Numbered from the stretch's first letter, positions 17,270 to 26,648 are shown. The stretch: DNA of 64,000 nt from CAWGHZ01 sp963822575 (GCA_963822575.1 CAWGHZ010000004.1:310001-374000), one strand, 5' to 3'. Translations and numbers: made by a program. Notes: generated by a model from the sequence alone, not told the origin.

Positions 17270-18223
17270 CTATTTGCCGAGCTCGTCCTTGAACCGGCTG
17301 AAGAACGCGAGTGCGTCATTGACCATGGCGCGCGACCGCTCCGGGCTCTCATAATCGAGCGTGTTGTGGGTCTTCTTCGCCCAGGCCACGACCTCGGGGT
17401 CGTGCATCGCCTTGCCGATGGCCTCGCCCAGCACCTTGGCGACGTCGGCAGGGATTCCGGGCGGGCCGGCCACCAGCCGCTCGAGCACGAGGTGCGAGAG
17501 GTTCGGGTCGCCGAGCTGGGCCGAGGTCGGCACGCCGGGCCAGGGCGAGGCGTCGGCGAACACGCCGATGGATTTGAGGTCGCCCGACTTAACGAACCGG
17601 TCGAAGCTGTGCAGATTGCCGAGCACGGCGTCGCCGTCGCCGCGGATGGCGGCGAGCGCCACCTCGGTCGAGCGCTTGTAGCCGGGGATCAGCACATGCT
17701 TGATGCCCAGCGCTTCGGTCGCGATCACCGTCGCGAACCATTGCGAGCCGGGCTTGCCCACGTCGGGGAACTTGGCCGGCCGCTTCATGCTCTTGAGGGC
17801 GGCGACGGATTTGATGCCGCTCTTCGGCGTCACGAAGATGGCGTAGCTGTCGACGTTGAGCCGGCCGAGGAACGTCATCTTCTGCACCTGGATCGCGTGC
17901 TTCTCGCCCGCGATCTCGGGAATCGCCGTGCCCGGCATGTTGACGATGCCGATGGTATAGCCGTCGGGCTTGGCGCGTATCAGGAAGTTCATGCCGAGCC
18001 GGCCGCCGCTGCCCTCCATGGTCTTGAGAACCACGTCCACCTTGTGCGGCAGGTACTTCTCCATCGCCGGCGCGATGATGCGGCTGTAGCGGTCGAACCC
18101 GCCGCCGGGGCCGTAGGGGTTGACCCAGGTGATGGGCCCGTCGGGGAACGCGGCGCGCGCGGCCGGCGAGACGACCGCCGTCAGCCCGGCGGCCAGAAGT
18201 GCGGGGACGAGGCCTCGATGCAT
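17270..18223 (-). CDS. tctC: Bug family substrate-binding protein TctC
   Basis: A 317-residue periplasmic solute receptor of the Bug/TctC family with a signal peptide (about 1-24, ending AARAA). The mature start FPDGPITWVNPYGPGGGFDRYSRI is a variant of the family's first ligand-contacting loop. The segment with MKRPAKFPDVGKPGSQWFA and the C-terminal GIPADVAKVLGEAIGKAMHDPEV region are typical. Bug proteins bind small carboxylates, often aromatic or dicarboxylic acids, and deliver them to TctAB. It is the first gene of the tctCAB operon. Confidence 0.92.
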   Translation of the reverse strand: MHRGLVPALLAAGLTAVVSPAARAAFPDGPITWVNPYGPGGGFDRYSRIIAPAMEKYLPHKVDVVLKTMEGSGGRLGMNFLIRAKPDGYTIGIVNMPGTAIPEIAGEKHAIQVQKMTFLGRLNVDSYAIFVTPKSGIKSVAALKSMKRPAKFPDVGKPGSQWFATVIATEALGIKHVLIPGYKRSTEVALAAIRGDGDAVLGNLHSFDRFVKSGDLKSIGVFADASPWPGVPTSAQLGDPNLSHLVLERLVAGPPGIPADVAKVLGEAIGKAMHDPEVVAWAKKTHNTLDYESPERSRAMVNDALAFFSRFKDELGK

Positions 18224-18332
18224 TTTGGTTCCTCCCTATGCGCATCGTTGGTTCGTGCGGAAGGAACCCTAAGCCGTAACCGCCCGAATGGAAACCGTTC
18301 GCGCACACGCCGTGCGCTGCGCCGCGGGCCAT

Positions 18333-18360
18333 CCCCTTCGCGACGGGACGCGCGAAGGGG
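18333..18360 (-). terminator. Hairpin downstream of tRNA-Met
   Basis: A perfect 10-base-pair stem (CCCCTTCGCG / CGCGAAGGGG) with an eight-base loop lies just downstream of tRNA-Met on the minus strand and ahead of tctC. There is no T-tract, so termination is probable but not certain. Confidence 0.5.
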
Positions 18361-18383
18361 AGACCGGTCCTGACAGGAAAATC

Positions 18384-18458
18384 TGGTAGCGGGGGAGGGA
18401 TTTGAACCCCCGACCAAAGGATTATGATTCCTCTGCTCTACCGCTGAGCTACCCCGCC
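18384..18458 (-). tRNA. tRNA-Met (anticodon CAT), elongator type
   Basis: On the minus strand GGCGGGG pairs with CCCCGCT, the D-arm is GCTC...GAGC, and the anticodon stem GAGGA/TCCTT encloses ATCATAA, giving CAT. The T-arm GGGGG TTCAAAT CCCTC is partly imperfect at its end. CCA is encoded. The GGCGGGGTAGCTCAG start and CCCGCT end match elongator Met tRNA of Alphaproteobacteria and not initiator or Ile2 (k2CAU) tRNAs. Confidence 0.92.
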
Positions 18459-18495
18459 GCGGCGTGTCGCCTATACGGCCTCGCGCGCGCGGCTG

Positions 18496-20181
18496 TCAAC
18501 CGGATCGCCCGCGCCCGGCGCGGGCCGCGTCAGGGGCGGCGTCCTGGCCCGCGTCGGCGATGAGCTGGCCGACCAGCGCGATCACCCGGTCGGGATCGTA
18601 GGGCTTGGAGACGATCCGCGCACCCTCGCGCTCGGCCGTGCCGGCGGCGTCGCTGTAGCCGGTCGAAAGCAGGATCGGTATGCCGGGGAAGTCGGTGCGC
18701 ACGACGCGGGCGAACTGCACGCCGGACATCGAGCCCGGCATGACGATATCGGAGAAGATGGCGTCGATGCGCGTGCCGTCGCGCATCCGGTCGAGCGCGG
18801 CGTCGGCCGTCTCGGTTGCGACCACGCTGTACCCCGCAGCCTCGAAAAGCTGGGCGGTGAAGGCGGCGAGGCGGCGGTTGTCCTCGACGATCAGCACGGT
18901 GCCGCTTTTCGCCGCCGCCGGGCGAGGCCCGCCGGCCGGGTCGGCGCGCGCCTTCACCGGCGGGGCCTCGCCGACCGGCAGGTGGAACGTCACCCGCGTG
19001 CCGGTGCCGGGGGTGCTGTCGATCTCGATGGCGCCGCCCGACTGCGTGGCGAAGCCGTAGGCCTGGCTCAGCCCCAGCCCGGTGCCCTTGCCGACCTCCT
19101 TGGTGGTGAAGAACGGCTCGAACACGCGGGGCAGCGTGTCGGTCGCGATGCCGCTGCCCGTGTCGGCGATCTCCATCGCGACGAACGGTGTCGGCGCGCC
19201 GGTCGAGGGATCGGGGCGCATCTCGGCGCGGGCGGAGATGGTCAGCGTGCCGCCGTCGGGCATCGCGTCGCGCGCATTCACGCACACGTTGAGGAGCGCG
19301 AGCTCGAACTGGTGCGCGTCGACCACGATCGCCGGCAGGTCGTCGGGGATGTCGCGCACGACGCGGATGTTGTCCGACAGGATGCGGTCGGCGAAGCGCG
19401 ACATGTCGACCAGCCGCTCCGAGGTGTCCAACGTTTCCGGCCGCACGTCCCGGCGCCGGGCGAAGGACAGGAGCTGCTTGGTCACGCCCTCGCCGCGCTC
19501 GACCGTGCGGCGCATCTCGTTCAGCACGTAGTTGAGCCGGTCGCTCGGGCCGGCGATGCGCTCGACCAGCGCCAGGCCGGACAGCACGACGGCCAGCAGG
19601 TTATTGAAGTCGTGCGCGACGCCGCCGGTCAGCCGGCCGATCGCCTCGAGCTTCTGCGCCTCGAAGAGCTGCTCGCGCGCCTTCTCGATCTCAATTTGCG
19701 CCTCGCGTCGTTCGGTGAGGTCGCGGGTGATCTTGGCGAAGCCGATCGGGGTGCCGCTTTCGTCGTCGATGCGCGTAAGCGTGGCGCCCGCCCAGAAGCG
19801 CGTGCCGTCCTTGCGCACCCGCCAGCCCTCGGCCTCGAACTTCCCCTCATTCAGCGCCGTCTCGAGCGCCCGTTCGGGCATGCCGCGCGCCCGTTCCTCG
19901 GGCGTGTAGAACGTGCGGTAGTGCCGGCCGACGATATCGGCCGCGCCGTAGCCCTTGATCCGCTGGGCGCCCGAGTTCCAGCTCGTGATGCGGCCGTCGA
20001 GCCCGATCATGAAGATGGCGTAGTCGCGCACGCCCTCGACCAGCAGGCGAAAGTGGTGCTCGCTGGCGGCGAGCTCGGCGTTCTGCCGCGCCGTTTCGCG
20101 CAATGCCTGCGCCTCGCCGCCGAGCCCGAGAGCCATGCGGTCGAAGGCGCGGCGCAGCGTGCGGGTAAACGCCGGCATCAC
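18496..20181 (-). CDS. PAS hybrid sensor histidine kinase with C-terminal receiver
   Basis: A 561-residue cytoplasmic hybrid kinase. A PAS domain (about 40-160) has the DYAIFMIGLDGRITSWNSGAQRIKGY core and a PAC end (ITRDLTERR). The dimerisation/phosphoacceptor region follows, with His190 in GRLTGGVAHDFNNLL. The HATPase domain has NARDAMPDGG (N-box), DTGSGI (G1) and GTGLGLSQAYGF (G2). The C-terminal receiver has VLIVEDN and the acceptor Asp in AIFSDIVMPG, and Lys in SKPYD. The class matches HWE-like or FixL-like soluble kinases. It is divergent from the single-domain receiver gene at 20367, a probable phosphotransfer partner. The SD and ATG support the chosen start. Confidence 0.9.
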   Translation of the reverse strand: MMPAFTRTLRRAFDRMALGLGGEAQALRETARQNAELAASEHHFRLLVEGVRDYAIFMIGLDGRITSWNSGAQRIKGYGAADIVGRHYRTFYTPEERARGMPERALETALNEGKFEAEGWRVRKDGTRFWAGATLTRIDDESGTPIGFAKITRDLTERREAQIEIEKAREQLFEAQKLEAIGRLTGGVAHDFNNLLAVVLSGLALVERIAGPSDRLNYVLNEMRRTVERGEGVTKQLLSFARRRDVRPETLDTSERLVDMSRFADRILSDNIRVVRDIPDDLPAIVVDAHQFELALLNVCVNARDAMPDGGTLTISARAEMRPDPSTGAPTPFVAMEIADTGSGIATDTLPRVFEPFFTTKEVGKGTGLGLSQAYGFATQSGGAIEIDSTPGTGTRVTFHLPVGEAPPVKARADPAGGPRPAAAKSGTVLIVEDNRRLAAFTAQLFEAAGYSVVATETADAALDRMRDGTRIDAIFSDIVMPGSMSGVQFARVVRTDFPGIPILLSTGYSDAAGTAEREGARIVSKPYDPDRVIALVGQLIADAGQDAAPDAARAGRGRSG

Positions 20182-20366
20182 AATTCGCTAAAGCCCTGTT
20201 CTTGTCGAATCCAACGCACGAATCGTGCGGCGGGCGAGGGCGCATGGCGCACGTTCGCGCGGCCAGCGTCAATACGTAGCTTTACGGATCGGGATCATCC
20301 GGAATAGGCGGCGAGAACCGATTTGCGTAGGGTGCCGCCAAGGCGCGCGGCGGGGGGAACGAAAGT

Positions 20367-20795
20367 TTGGGCTCCACGGGAGATGACAGGGCCGCCATCG
20401 GCGAGCGCAGCCTGGATGGAGGGCTCCACGCGCGCCGCATCCTCGTGGTCGAGGACGAGACGCTGATCGCGCTCTATTTGATCGAGCTGCTATCGGATCT
20501 CGAGTACGACGTGTCCGGCCCCGCCGCTTCGGCCAGCCGCGCGCTGCGCCTTGCGGAGGAGGTCCGGCCGGACCTTGCCCTGGTCGATATCGGCCTTACC
20601 GGCCGCGCCGATGGCATCGCCATCGCCCTCGAGCTGCGCGAGCGTTTCGACATTCCCACCATCTTCCTTTCCGGCACGTCCGACCCGGCGACCGTCAGCC
20701 GGGCGAAGCTCGCCGCGCCCGTCGATTTCATTCACAAGCCGTTTGCCGCCGGCCAGCTCGAGGCGGCGCTGAAGGGGGCGTTCGCCCACGCGTAG
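20367..20795 (+). CDS. Single-domain response regulator
   Basis: A 142-residue protein consisting of one receiver domain after a polar N-terminal arm of about 22 residues. The acidic pair is in VVEDE (about 27-31), the phosphoacceptor is Asp74 in ALVDIGL, and the conserved Lys is in HKPF near the end. There is no output domain, so it acts as a phosphate shuttle or by protein contact. The start is a TTG preceded by GGGGGGAACG; no ATG or GTG earlier in frame is better placed. It lies between two hybrid-kinase genes and 55 bases before the giant kinase gene, so it is probably part of one phosphorelay. Confidence 0.85.
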   Translation: MGSTGDDRAAIGERSLDGGLHARRILVVEDETLIALYLIELLSDLEYDVSGPAASASRALRLAEEVRPDLALVDIGLTGRADGIAIALELRERFDIPTIFLSGTSDPATVSRAKLAAPVDFIHKPFAAGQLEAALKGAFAHA

Positions 20796-20850
20796 CCGGC
20801 ACGCAATGCGCCCGCACAGGGCGCGGAGAACCGAACCAGGAGAGCCTGCA

Positions 20851-23800
20851 ATGCCCGACACCTTCGCCGCGACCGCCGAGCAGCTCGACAGCCGCCAGCT
20901 CCTCGCCGCGCTGCGCAGCTTCAAGAAGGGCGATTTCTCGGTGCGCCTGCCGCTGGGCCTCACCGGGATCGAGGGCGACATCGCCGACACGTTCAACGAC
21001 GTGGTCGAGCTGAACCAGCTTATGGCGAAGGAGTTCGAGCGGCTGGGCACGGTGGTCGGCAAGGAGGGCAAGATCGGCCAGCGCGGCCGGGTGGCGGGTG
21101 CGACCGGCGGGTGGGCGACCTCGGTCAATTCGGTCAATACGCTGATCGGCGACATGGTGCAGCCGACCGCCGAGGTGGCGCGCGTGATCGGCGCGGTCGC
21201 GCGCGGCGATCTCTCGCAGACCATGATGCTCGAGATCGAGGGTCGCCCGCTCCGCGGCGAGTTCCTGCGCATCGGCAAGATCGTCAACACGATGGTCGAC
21301 CAGCTCGGCTCGTTCGCCTCCGAGGTGACGCGCGTCGCGCGCGAGGTCGGCACGGAAGGCAAGCTCGGCGGTCAGGCGCGGGTGAAGGGCGTCGCCGGCA
21401 CGTGGAAGGACCTCACCGACAACGTGAACGCGATGGCGACCAACCTGACCGGCCAGGTCCGCAACATCGCGGAGGTGACGACGGCGGTCGCGAAGGGCGA
21501 TCTGTCGAAGAAGATCACCGTCGACGTGAAGGGCGAAATCCTCGAGCTCAAGAACACCATCAACACGATGGTGGACCAGCTCAACTCGTTCGCGTCGGAG
21601 GTGACACGCGTCGCGCGCGAGGTGGGCACGGAAGGCAAGCTCGGCGGCCAGGCCCGCGTCGAGGGCGTCGCCGGCACCTGGAAGGACCTGACCGACAACG
21701 TCAACGCGATGGCGACCAACCTGACCGGCCAGGTGCGCAACATCGCGGAAGTCACCACGGCGGTCGCGAAGGGCGACCTGTCGAAAAAGATCACCGTCGA
21801 CGTGAAGGGCGAGATCCTCGAGCTCAAGAACACCATCAACACGATGGTGGACCAGCTCAACTCCTTCGCCTCCGAGGTGACGCGCGTCGCGCGCGAGGTG
21901 GGCACGGAAGGCAAGCTGGGCGGCCAGGCGCGGGTGAAGGGCGTTGCCGGCACCTGGAAGGACCTCACCGACAACGTCAACGCGATGGCGACCAACCTGA
22001 CGGGCCAGGTCCGCAACATCGCCGAGGTGACCACCGCGGTGGCGACGGGCGACCTTTCGAAGAAGATCACCGTCGACGTGAAGGGCGAGATCCTGGAGCT
22101 CAAGAACACCATCAACACGATGGTGGACCAGTTGAACTCGTTCGCGTCGGAGGTGACGCGCGTCGCGCGCGAAGTGGGCACCGAAGGCAAGCTCGGCGGC
22201 CAGGCGCGGGTGACCGGCGTCGCCGGCACCTGGAAAGACCTCACCGACAACGTGAACGCGATGGCGACCAACCTGACCGGCCAGGTCCGCAACATCGCGG
22301 AGGTGACCAAGGCGGTCGCGACGGGCGACCTCTCCAAGAAGATCACGGTGAATGTCGAGGGCGAAATCCTCGAGCTCAAGGACACCATCAACACGATGGT
22401 GGACCAGCTGAACTCCTTCGCCTCGGAGGTGACGCGCGTCGCCCGCGAGGTCGGCACCGAAGGCAAGCTCGGCGGTCAGGCCCGGGTGGAAGGCGTCGCC
22501 GGCACCTGGAAGGACCTCACCGACAACGTGAACGCGATGGCGACCAACCTGACCGGCCAGGTGCGCAACATCGCCGAGGTGACGACGGCGGTCGCCAAGG
22601 GCGACCTCTCCAAGAAGATCACCGTCGACGTGAAGGGCGAAATCCTCGAGCTCAAGGACACCATCAACACGATGGTGGACCAGTTGAACTCCTTCGCCTC
22701 GGAGGTGACGCGCGTCGCCCGAGAGGTCGGCACCGAAGGCAAGCTCGGCGGCCAGGCGCGGGTGAAGGGCGTCGCCGGCACCTGGAAGGACCTCACCGAC
22801 AACGTCAATGCGATGGCGACCAACCTGACCGGCCAGGTCCGCAACATCGCGGAGGTGACGACGGCGGTCGCGACGGGCGACCTCTCCAAGAAGATCACCG
22901 TCGACGTGAAGGGCGAGATCCTGGAGCTCAAGAACACCATCAACACGATGGTGGACCAGCTGAACTCCTTCGCCTCGGAAGTGACGCGCGTCGCGCGCGA
23001 GGTGGGCACCGAAGGCAAGCTCGGCGGCCAGGCGCGCGTCTCGGGCGTCGCGGGCACGTGGAAGGACCTCACGGACAACGTGAACGCGATGGCGACCAAC
23101 CTGACCGGCCAGGTGCGCAACATCGCCGAGGTCACCAAGGCCGTCGCCTCGGGCGACCTGTCCAAGAAGATCACGGTGAACGTCGAGGGCGAGATCCTCG
23201 AGCTCAAGAACACCATCAACACGATGGTGGACCAGTTGAACTCCTTCGCCTCGGAAGTGACGCGCGTTGCCCGCGAGGTCGGAACCGAGGGCAAGCTCGG
23301 CGGCCAGGCCCGCGTGGAGGGCGTCGCCGGCACGTGGAAGGACCTCACCGACAACGTGAACCTGATGGCGACCAACCTGACCAGCCAGGTGCGCGGCATC
23401 GCCGATGTGGTGACCGCGGTCGCGAACGGCAATTTGAAGCGCAAGCTGACGCTCGACGCCAAGGGCGAGATCGCGGCGCTCGCCGAGACCATCAACGGCA
23501 TGATCGAGACGCTCGCGACCTTCGCCGACCAGGTGACCAACGTGGCGCGCGAGGTGGGCATCGAGGGCAAGCTGGGCGGCCAGGCCAAGGTGCCGGGTGC
23601 CGCCGGGCTGTGGCGCGACTTGACCGACAACGTGAACCAGCTCGCCGCCAACCTGACCACCCAGGTGCGCGCCATCGCCGAGGTGGCGACCGCTGTGACC
23701 AAGGGCGACCTCACGCGGTCGATCGCGGTCGAGGCGCAGGGCGAGGTTGCGGCCCTCAAGGACAACATCAACGAGATGATCCGCAACCTGAAGGACACGA

Positions 23801-24471
23801 CCCTCAAGAACAACGAGCAGGACTGGCTGAAGACCAACCTGACACGGTTCACCCGCCTGCTGCAGGGCGAGCGCGACCTGCAGACCGTGTCCAACCTGAT
23901 CCTTTCGGAGCTGGCGCCGCTGGTGAACGCGCACCAGGCGCTGTTCTACGTGATCCGCGAGGAGGAGGGGGAGGACGTGCTCGACCTGGTGGCGAGCTAC
24001 GCCCATGAGGCCGAGACCCTGAAGCCGCGCATCCGGCTGCGCGAGGGGCTGCTCGGCCAGTGCGCGCAGGAGAAGAAGAAGATCTACCTCACCGAGGTCC
24101 CGGACAATTTCGTCCGCATCACCTCGGGCCTCGGCCAGGCGGCGCCCAACAACGCGATCGTGCTGCCGGTGCTGTTCGAGGGCGAGATATCCGCCGTCAT
24201 CGAGATCGCCTCGTTCAACAGCTTCAACGAGACGCACCAGTCCTTCATGGACCAGCTCATGCTCTCCATCGGCATCGTGCTGAACACGATCGCCACCAAC
24301 ATGCGCACCGAGGAATTGCTGCGCCAGTCGCAGCTCCTCACCTCCGAGCTGCAGAGCCAGCAGGCCGAGCTCCAGAAGACCAACGAGACGCTGGAGCGCC
24401 AGGCCAACTCGTTGCGCAGAGTCGGAGGAGATGCTGAAGGCCCAGCAGGAGGAGCTGCGCAAGACCAATGA
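20851..24471 (+). CDS. Giant HAMP-array hybrid histidine kinase, N-terminal part (frame broken near 24418-24421)
   Basis: The ATG at 20851 has AGGAGA eight bases upstream. The encoded part is soluble: no membrane helices are seen. After about 60 residues of lead-in come tandem HAMP-like modules. The 92-residue unit FASEVTRVAREVGTEGKLGG...NAMATNLTGQVRNIAEVT recurs nine times, as nine 276-base units from 21310. A GAF domain (about residues 1010-1150) follows, with ERDLQTVSNLILSELAPL, and then a coiled coil. Near the end the frame is lost: after NSLRR the reading goes out of register and stops at 24471. The kinase core continues in the other frame from the coiled coil (EEMLKAQQEEL). Restored, the protein would have about 1923 residues. 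Poly-HAMP kinases of this type transmit stress or osmotic signals in bacteria and fungi. Confidence 0.85.
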   Translation: MPDTFAATAEQLDSRQLLAALRSFKKGDFSVRLPLGLTGIEGDIADTFNDVVELNQLMAKEFERLGTVVGKEGKIGQRGRVAGATGGWATSVNSVNTLIGDMVQPTAEVARVIGAVARGDLSQTMMLEIEGRPLRGEFLRIGKIVNTMVDQLGSFASEVTRVAREVGTEGKLGGQARVKGVAGTWKDLTDNVNAMATNLTGQVRNIAEVTTAVAKGDLSKKITVDVKGEILELKNTINTMVDQLNSFASEVTRVAREVGTEGKLGGQARVEGVAGTWKDLTDNVNAMATNLTGQVRNIAEVTTAVAKGDLSKKITVDVKGEILELKNTINTMVDQLNSFASEVTRVAREVGTEGKLGGQARVKGVAGTWKDLTDNVNAMATNLTGQVRNIAEVTTAVATGDLSKKITVDVKGEILELKNTINTMVDQLNSFASEVTRVAREVGTEGKLGGQARVTGVAGTWKDLTDNVNAMATNLTGQVRNIAEVTKAVATGDLSKKITVNVEGEILELKDTINTMVDQLNSFASEVTRVAREVGTEGKLGGQARVEGVAGTWKDLTDNVNAMATNLTGQVRNIAEVTTAVAKGDLSKKITVDVKGEILELKDTINTMVDQLNSFASEVTRVAREVGTEGKLGGQARVKGVAGTWKDLTDNVNAMATNLTGQVRNIAEVTTAVATGDLSKKITVDVKGEILELKNTINTMVDQLNSFASEVTRVAREVGTEGKLGGQARVSGVAGTWKDLTDNVNAMATNLTGQVRNIAEVTKAVASGDLSKKITVNVEGEILELKNTINTMVDQLNSFASEVTRVAREVGTEGKLGGQARVEGVAGTWKDLTDNVNLMATNLTSQVRGIADVVTAVANGNLKRKLTLDAKGEIAALAETINGMIETLATFADQVTNVAREVGIEGKLGGQAKVPGAAGLWRDLTDNVNQLAANLTTQVRAIAEVATAVTKGDLTRSIAVEAQGEVAALKDNINEMIRNLKDTTLKNNEQDWLKTNLTRFTRLLQGERDLQTVSNLILSELAPLVNAHQALFYVIREEEGEDVLDLVASYAHEAETLKPRIRLREGLLGQCAQEKKKIYLTEVPDNFVRITSGLGQAAPNNAIVLPVLFEGEISAVIEIASFNSFNETHQSFMDQLMLSIGIVLNTIATNMRTEELLRQSQLLTSELQSQQAELQKTNETLERQANSLRRVGGDAEGPAGGAAQDQ
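21310..23793 (+). repeat. Nine tandem 276-base in-frame repeats (HAMP array)
   Basis: Units begin at 21310, 21586, 21862, 22138, 22414, 22690, 22966, 23242 and 23518, always 276 bases apart (92 codons). Units 1-8 are nearly identical at the protein level, and differ mainly at one position after QARV (K, E, K, T, E, K, S, E). The ninth unit is diverged. Codon choice varies between copies, so the DNA identity is lower than the protein identity. Confidence 0.95.
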
Positions 24472-26623
24472 GGAGCTGGAGGAGAAGGCGCGGCTTCTGT
24501 CCAACGAAAAGAAGCAGGTCGAGGAGAAGAACCGCGAGGTCGAGCTCGCCAAGGCCGCCCTCGAGGAGAAGGCCGAACAGCTCGCGCTGACCTCGCGCTA
24601 CAAGTCCGAGTTCCTCGCCAACATGTCGCACGAGCTCCGGACGCCGCTGAACAGCCTCCTGATGCTGTCGCGCCTCCTCGCGGAGAACGTCGAAGGCAAC
24701 CTCACCGACAAGGAGATCAGCTTCGCCCGCACCATCCACGCGGGCGGGTCGGAGCTCCTGTCGCTCATCAACGACATCCTCGACCTCTCCAAGATCGAAT
24801 CCGGCACGGTCACGCTCGATATCGGCGAGATGTTCCTCTCCGACCTGCGCGAGCGGATGGAGCGCACGTTCAGCCAGGTCGCGCTCGACAAGGGACTCGA
24901 GTTCTCGATCGAGATCGACCCCGACCTGCGGCCCTCGATGCGCACCGACGACAAGCGCCTGCAGCAGGTGATCAGGAACCTTCTCTCCAACGCGTTCAAG
25001 TTCACCGAGACCGGCGCGGTGACCCTGCGGGCCGAGCGGGCGGACGGCGGGTGGAGCTTCGACCATCCGATCCTCAACGCGGCCGACCAGGTGGTGGCGA
25101 TCTCGGTTACCGACACCGGCGTCGGCATCGCCGAGGACAAGCAGCAGATCATCTTCGAGGCGTTCCAGCAGGCCGACGGCACAACCAACCGCAAGTACGG
25201 CGGCACCGGTCTCGGGCTGTCGATCAGCCGCGAGCTGGCGGGGCTCCTGGGCGGCGAGATCATGCTGCGCTCGACCTATGGCCAGGGCTCGACCTTCACG
25301 CTCTTCCTGCCGGTGCAGTTCCCGTCGCTGCCGGCGGTCGGGCGCGAGTCGGGCGGGCGTCGGGCGCACGGCTTCGCGGCCGACACCAAGGACCGCATGG
25401 TCCTCAGCGAGCCGCCGATGCTCGAGGACGACCGCCACGACGTCCACGTGGGCGACGCGGTGATCGTGATCGTCGAGGACGACCGCGACCACGCCGCCGC
25501 GGTGCTCGACGCGGCGCACCAGTGCGGCTTCAAGGCGCTGGTCTCCAGCGTCGAGTATGCCATGGCGCTGGTCAAGCGCTCGCGCCCGCAGGTCATCGTG
25601 CTCGGCATCGACGCGCCGGACAAGGATGGCTGGGCTCTTCTCGACCTGGTGCGCCACGACAAGCTTTTGCGCCACATCCCGGTGCACGTGGTCTCGTCCG
25701 AGGAGAACCGCCGGCGCGCCTTGTTCATGGGGGCCTACGGCTTCAGCGAGCGCCCGGCCGCCGCCGGCGATCTGATCGCGGGCATCCAGCGTGTGCGCGA
25801 GTTCATCGCGCGCGCCGACCGCAAGCTCCTGGTCTACGCGCCCGAGGCCGAGGCCCGAAGCAACCTGGCCGGCGCGGTGGCCGACGACCACGTGAAGGTG
25901 ACCGAGGCCGCGACGGCGGAGGAGGTGCTGGCCCGGCTGGCCACCGACCCGGCCGACGGGCTGGTCGTCGATCTGTCGCAGGCGACGGACGAGGGCATCG
26001 AGCTGATCGAGCGGGTGCGCGCGGACGACCGGTTCGCCGACCTCGCGATCGTCGCCTTCACCGAGTCCGACACGTGCGCGGGCGGCGCCGCCTCGGTGCG
26101 CGCGCTGGGCGGGCGCCACGCGGTCCGGCGCGCCGGCTCGATCGACCGGCTGGCGGACGAGGCGGCGCTCTGCCTGCACCGGGCCATCGGCGAGCTGCCG
26201 GCCGACCGCCGGGCCGCGCTCCAGGCCCTGCCGCAGAAGGACCCGGCGCTTGCCGGGCGGAAGATCGTCATCATCGACGACGACTTCCGCAACATCTTCT
26301 CGCTGACCAGTGCGCTCGAGCAGCACGAGATGGAGGTGCTCTACGCCGAAACCGGCAAGGAGGGGATCGAAATGCTGCAGTCGATCACCGACGTCGACCT
26401 CGCACTCATCGACGTGATGATGCCCGAGATGGACGGCTACGAGACGATGCGCCAGATCCGCTCGCTCGACGGGCTCGCGGACCTGCCGCTGATTGCGGTC
26501 ACCGCCAAGGCAATGAAGGGCGACCGCGAGAAGTGCATCGAGGCCGGCGCGTCCGACTATCTCGCCAAGCCGGTGGACATCGACCGGCTGGTGTCCATGT
26601 TGCGCGTGTGGTTGTATCGCTAG
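24431..26623 (+). CDS. Giant hybrid histidine kinase, C-terminal part: kinase core and three receiver domains
   Basis: This 730-residue segment continues the preceding reading frame after a one-base shift. A coiled coil (1-55) is followed by HisKA with the phosphoacceptor His67 in ANMSHELRTP and HATPase with NAFKFTE, DTGVGIAEDK and GTGLGLS. Three receivers follow. The first (from VIVIVEDD) has Gly where the acceptor Asp is expected (VLGIDAPDKDG) and is probably silent. The second (LVVDLSQATDEG) keeps an Asp but is divergent. The third (IVIIDDD, ALIDVMMPEMDG, AKPVD) is canonical. The ATG at 24431 has a purine-rich stretch only two bases upstream, too close for normal initiation, so this is the rest of one large protein and not a separate gene. 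Confidence 0.87.
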   Translation: MLKAQQEELRKTNEELEEKARLLSNEKKQVEEKNREVELAKAALEEKAEQLALTSRYKSEFLANMSHELRTPLNSLLMLSRLLAENVEGNLTDKEISFARTIHAGGSELLSLINDILDLSKIESGTVTLDIGEMFLSDLRERMERTFSQVALDKGLEFSIEIDPDLRPSMRTDDKRLQQVIRNLLSNAFKFTETGAVTLRAERADGGWSFDHPILNAADQVVAISVTDTGVGIAEDKQQIIFEAFQQADGTTNRKYGGTGLGLSISRELAGLLGGEIMLRSTYGQGSTFTLFLPVQFPSLPAVGRESGGRRAHGFAADTKDRMVLSEPPMLEDDRHDVHVGDAVIVIVEDDRDHAAAVLDAAHQCGFKALVSSVEYAMALVKRSRPQVIVLGIDAPDKDGWALLDLVRHDKLLRHIPVHVVSSEENRRRALFMGAYGFSERPAAAGDLIAGIQRVREFIARADRKLLVYAPEAEARSNLAGAVADDHVKVTEAATAEEVLARLATDPADGLVVDLSQATDEGIELIERVRADDRFADLAIVAFTESDTCAGGAASVRALGGRHAVRRAGSIDRLADEAALCLHRAIGELPADRRAALQALPQKDPALAGRKIVIIDDDFRNIFSLTSALEQHEMEVLYAETGKEGIEMLQSITDVDLALIDVMMPEMDGYETMRQIRSLDGLADLPLIAVTAKAMKGDREKCIEAGASDYLAKPVDIDRLVSMLRVWLYR

Positions 26624-26648
26624 AACCGGGAACTCGCGTTAGGGACCG

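Noticed and set aside
20295..20330. GGAAT...TT pattern before the single-domain receiver as an EcfG-type general stress promoter
   Set aside because: The -35 element lacks the conserved C of GGAAC and the -10 is weak; not enough to call.
21310..23793. Tandem repeats as a CRISPR or satellite array
   Set aside because: Units are in-frame 92-codon protein repeats without spacers.
24415..24435. Programmed ribosomal frameshifting at the giant-kinase break
   Set aside because: No slippery heptamer or downstream pseudoknot was recognised, and three other genes in the window show similar single-base breaks.
20728..24552. A 1274-codon open frame antisense to the HAMP array, rich in HRVHVVGEVLPGAG-like repeats
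   Set aside because: It mirrors the 276-base sense repeats and arises from high-GC codon bias. The sense strand has conserved HAMP and GAF domains, and the antisense product has no recognisable domain or ribosome-binding site.
24431..26623. The kinase core as an independent gene starting at ATG 24431
   Set aside because: The purine-rich stretch is only two bases before the ATG, and the coiled coil is continuous with the upstream frame after removing one base.
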